The position numbers and the translations under genes were made by a program. A DNA stretch of 48,517 nucleotides from Clostridiales bacterium. Lineage in GTDB: Bacteria > Bacillota > Clostridia > Lachnospirales > Lachnospiraceae. Shown here one piece after another: positions 47,026 through 48,517 of the stretch; within the stretch, counting starts at the first letter, position 1; each line of letters starts with the position of its first letter. Under the pieces are notes generated by a model that was given only the letters and a program-made list of their open reading frames with translations, was not told the DNA's origin and searched no databases. The stretch covers positions 1-48,517 of the forward strand of contig JAQXIM010000072.1 of the NCBI GenBank assembly GCA_029007785.1. The letters are read 5' to 3'.

Positions 47026-47977
47026 TTGGTTATGCTTCTTTCGGAACGGCTTCCATTGGAGATGATACCTCTTTCTTATGTCTATGATCTCTTTGACCGT
47101 CTGGTGGAAGAGAAGTATAATAGAGTTGTCAAGTATCGTTATGAGTACTACGGGGAAGGGGATCTTGTCCGTAAGCGGGAGGTGGATGCCTCCGGAAACA
47201 CCGTGGAAACGGTGCTCTTCGAGTATGACAGTCTGGGAAGGCTGATCCGCAGCCGCAATTGGTGGTGCGGTGCTGGGTGCTTTCCTGGGGCCGTATATGG
47301 CGAAAATTAGCTAAGTCTATAGGATCGACGGCGAAAACGGCAGTAAAAACGTTCGCTAAAGGTGAACTGTGTTTTGTTGCAGGTACGCAGATATTAACTG
47401 AAAATGGTCATATACCCATTGAGGACATTAAGGTTGGAGATTATGTATATGCGGAAAATCCAGAAACGGGAGAAAAAAGGCTTAAGCGAGTTGAGCAAAC
47501 CTTTATAAATGAAATAAACGAGTTGATTTATGTCACAGTCAATGGCGAGGCGATTCTTACTACTCCTGGTCATCCGTTTTATGTTGTAAGCAAAGGATGG
47601 ATCGGTGCAGACACCCTAGAGATTGGTGACCAGCTCGTTGTTTATGGGGGAGAGCAGGCAGTTGTTGAAAAAGTAAAACTCGAATTATTAAATGAGCCTA
47701 TAACCGTATACAATTTTGAGGTTGAGGATTTTCACACATACTATGTCGGAGAAAATTCCATACTCGTTCACAATAAAGGATGTGGTCTCAATAAACTTGC
47801 TGATTCCTATATAAAGAAAACGCTTAAGCTTGATACCCACGCTATAAAACGAGAGTATTTAGGAAATAAGGCGAAAATTTCACTATACGATTTAGCTGTT
47901 GATAAAAAAACGGAATTATATACATCGTAGACAAAGCAGGTAGAATTGTTACCGATACAATTTACAAATCCAAGTAG
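47026..47977 (+). pseudogene. Degraded Rhs/YD-repeat protein with HINT domain and toxin tail
   Basis: The remnant of the C-terminal end of a polymorphic toxin. 47026-47250 encodes YD repeats (YVYDLFDRLVE, FEYDSLGRL) in one frame. Just after, 'AAIGGAVLGAFLGPYMAKIS' is in a second frame. From about 47317 'KSIGSTAKTAVKTFAKG' and the PT-HINT domain (CFVAGTQILT... TTPGHPFYV... ENSILVHN) are in a third, so at least two frame changes lie within 80 bp. The HINT Cys and the VHN splice end are intact. The tail (LDTHAIKREYLGNKAKISLYDL) stops at 47930; with one extra A in the A7 run 47904-47910 it would read on as GIIYIVDKAGRIV... to 47977, right before the immunity gene. Confidence 0.8.
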
Positions 47978-47988
47978 GGGGATAATCT

Positions 47989-48393
47989 ATGGGCAATAAC
48001 TGTACAATTTATGCAGAGATGCACATGATTTTTAATAATGATTTTGATGTGTACTCGATCAAAGAGCGTTTGGGGATTGCTCCAACAGCTTGTAAAACTC
48101 GTAAGGAAACACGGATTTCACCTTTGACAAATAAACATATCGAGGGCTTTTGGACACTAAAAACAGAAGAAAAAGAAGAATGGGATTTAAGGGTTGTATT
48201 GAATGAGTTAATGAAGAACATATCTGATAAACTACTCGAAATTAAAAATATTTGCGATGAGAACAACGGAACAGTTGTTTTCGATGTTGTCCCATTTTTT
48301 GATGGCAATAGTAAACCTGTGTTGTATTTTGAAAGAGATTTTCTCGATGTTGTAAATTATTTGAATGCAACCATTCAAATAGACAATATGTAA
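47989..48393 (+). CDS. DUF4279 protein, probable immunity protein
   Basis: A 134-residue protein with the DUF4279 layout: a strand pair, 'FDVYSIKERLGIAPT' (about 18-32), 'GFWTL' (about 54-58), a middle helix with many Lys/Glu and 'PVLYFERDFLDVV'. DUF4279 proteins are often encoded directly after Rhs/HINT toxin tails. Its G-rich ribosome site GGGGG lies 9 nt upstream, and it starts 11 bp after the end of the restored toxin frame. It is intact although its toxin is broken, so it may be kept as an orphan immunity gene. It is AT-richer than the core genes. Confidence 0.75.
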   Translation: MGNNCTIYAEMHMIFNNDFDVYSIKERLGIAPTACKTRKETRISPLTNKHIEGFWTLKTEEKEEWDLRVVLNELMKNISDKLLEIKNICDENNGTVVFDVVPFFDGNSKPVLYFERDFLDVVNYLNATIQIDNM

Positions 48394-48404
48394 TGACCTC
48401 CACT

Positions 48405-48433
48405 TTGCAGTAACGTGGATTTACCTGTATAAT
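48405..48433 (+). promoter_or_regulatory. Strong sigma-A promoter at the IS end
   Basis: TTGCAG (48405-48410), 17 bp, TATAAT (48428-48433), about 55 bp before the transposase start. It could drive the transposase or an end-encoded RNA of the element. Confidence 0.6.
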
Positions 48434-48488
48434 AAAGTTGTCAAGACAATATAAACAGGGATTACCGCATACAAAGGGAGGTCATCAA

Positions 48489-48517
48489 ATGAATTATAAC
48501 ACAGTTTACGTAGGAAT
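48489..48517 (+). CDS. IS110-family transposase, first nine codons only
   Basis: ATG at 48489 with GGGAGG 7 nt upstream (GGGAGGTCATCAA). The visible residues MNYNTVYVG match the beginning of IS110-type DEDD transposases, where 'VYVGxDVHK' is expected next. The rest is beyond the window. Confidence 0.55.

Larger units (their letters stand above)
48394..48517 (+). mobile_element. Left end of an IS110-like insertion sequence, partial
   Basis: Judged by the start of a transposase gene whose first residues, MNYNTVYVG, fit IS110-family transposases. The exact left boundary is not determinable; it lies somewhere between the DUF4279 stop (48393) and 48489. IS110 elements have no terminal inverted repeats, and many use an end-encoded bridge RNA. 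Only about 95 bp of non-coding end is available here, short for the IS110 group with a 5' RNA. Confidence 0.5.

Noticed and set aside
7931-48517. Sigma-54 (-24/-12) promoters
   Set aside because: Because rpoN is present I looked for TGGCAC-N5-TTGC-like sites upstream of genes. Only partial matches inside coding sequence were seen.

Overview
The window looks like chromosomal DNA of a spore-forming, Gram-positive anaerobe of the Lachnospiraceae type (Clostridia). The clues are a LysM/DUF3794 spore-coat morphogenesis protein (SipL-like), an LtaS-type sulfatase, DUF951, DUF5702 and DUF6382 proteins, a Tad pilus locus with a Flp1-type pilin, strong AGGAGG ribosome binding sites and sigma-A promoters with 17-bp spacers. 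No rRNA, tRNA or CRISPR array was seen. This is a reading from sequence alone; no database was searched.

Layout. 1-663 (minus): 5' part of a ClC H+/Cl- antiporter, cut by the window edge. 964-12780 (plus): housekeeping and accessory genes: secreted SGNH hydrolase, metal-dependent amidohydrolase, Sir2 deacylase, DUF951, an acyl-carrier-like protein, a DUF2156 protein, an Eis-like GNAT, sigma-54 (rpoN), a PrcB-like lipoprotein, the SipL-like protein and an S1-domain RNA-binding protein behind a structured leader. 13117-18470: one efflux operon (adaptor lipoprotein, ATPase, second adaptor, MacB-like permease); the adaptor lipoprotein and the ATPase carry unrelated 24-bp (8-residue) acidic tandem repeats at their C-termini. 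18595-24096: a flavodoxin-family gene behind a possible invertible promoter, a consensus promoter feeding a short hairpin RNA, thiM, thiE, an amidohydrolase, luxS and mtnN. 24279-28344 (minus): a very large Tat-signal / SLH / metallo-beta-lactamase-fold secreted protein and its probable LysR regulator. 28806-35570: Rrf2 regulator, small helical protein, polyferredoxin, LTA-synthase-like sulfatase, tyrA, malQ. 35794-45938: Tad/Flp pilus locus (TadZ-, TadA-, TadB- and TadC-like proteins, Flp pilin, DUF5702, TadE-like proteins, prepilin peptidase, DUF6382). 46201-46773: rhomboid protease. 46979-48517: AT-richer accessory end with a broken Rhs/HINT toxin tail, an intact DUF4279 immunity-like gene and the first codons of an IS110-type transposase.

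How the genes connect. luxS and mtnN form the S-adenosylhomocysteine recycling / AI-2 pair. thiM and thiE salvage thiazole for thiamine. The four efflux genes form one tripartite-like pump, with start/stop overlap or short spacing. The Tad genes form a near-continuous cluster behind one recognisable promoter at 35698-35726. The LysR gene lies just upstream of the MBL gene, whose promoter region carries two dyads at the usual LysR-type distances.

The most distinctive non-coding feature is the number of short tandem arrays between genes. Three of them (20728-20782, 21540-21690, 44392-44469) repeat every 10-12 bp, about one helical turn. Others have 18-, 20-, 25- or 42-bp units. The best candidates for undescribed biology are the invertible-promoter candidate at 19242-19402, the promoter-hairpin RNA at 19472-19569, the LysR-controlled Tat/SLH/MBL protein, and the phased repeat arrays.
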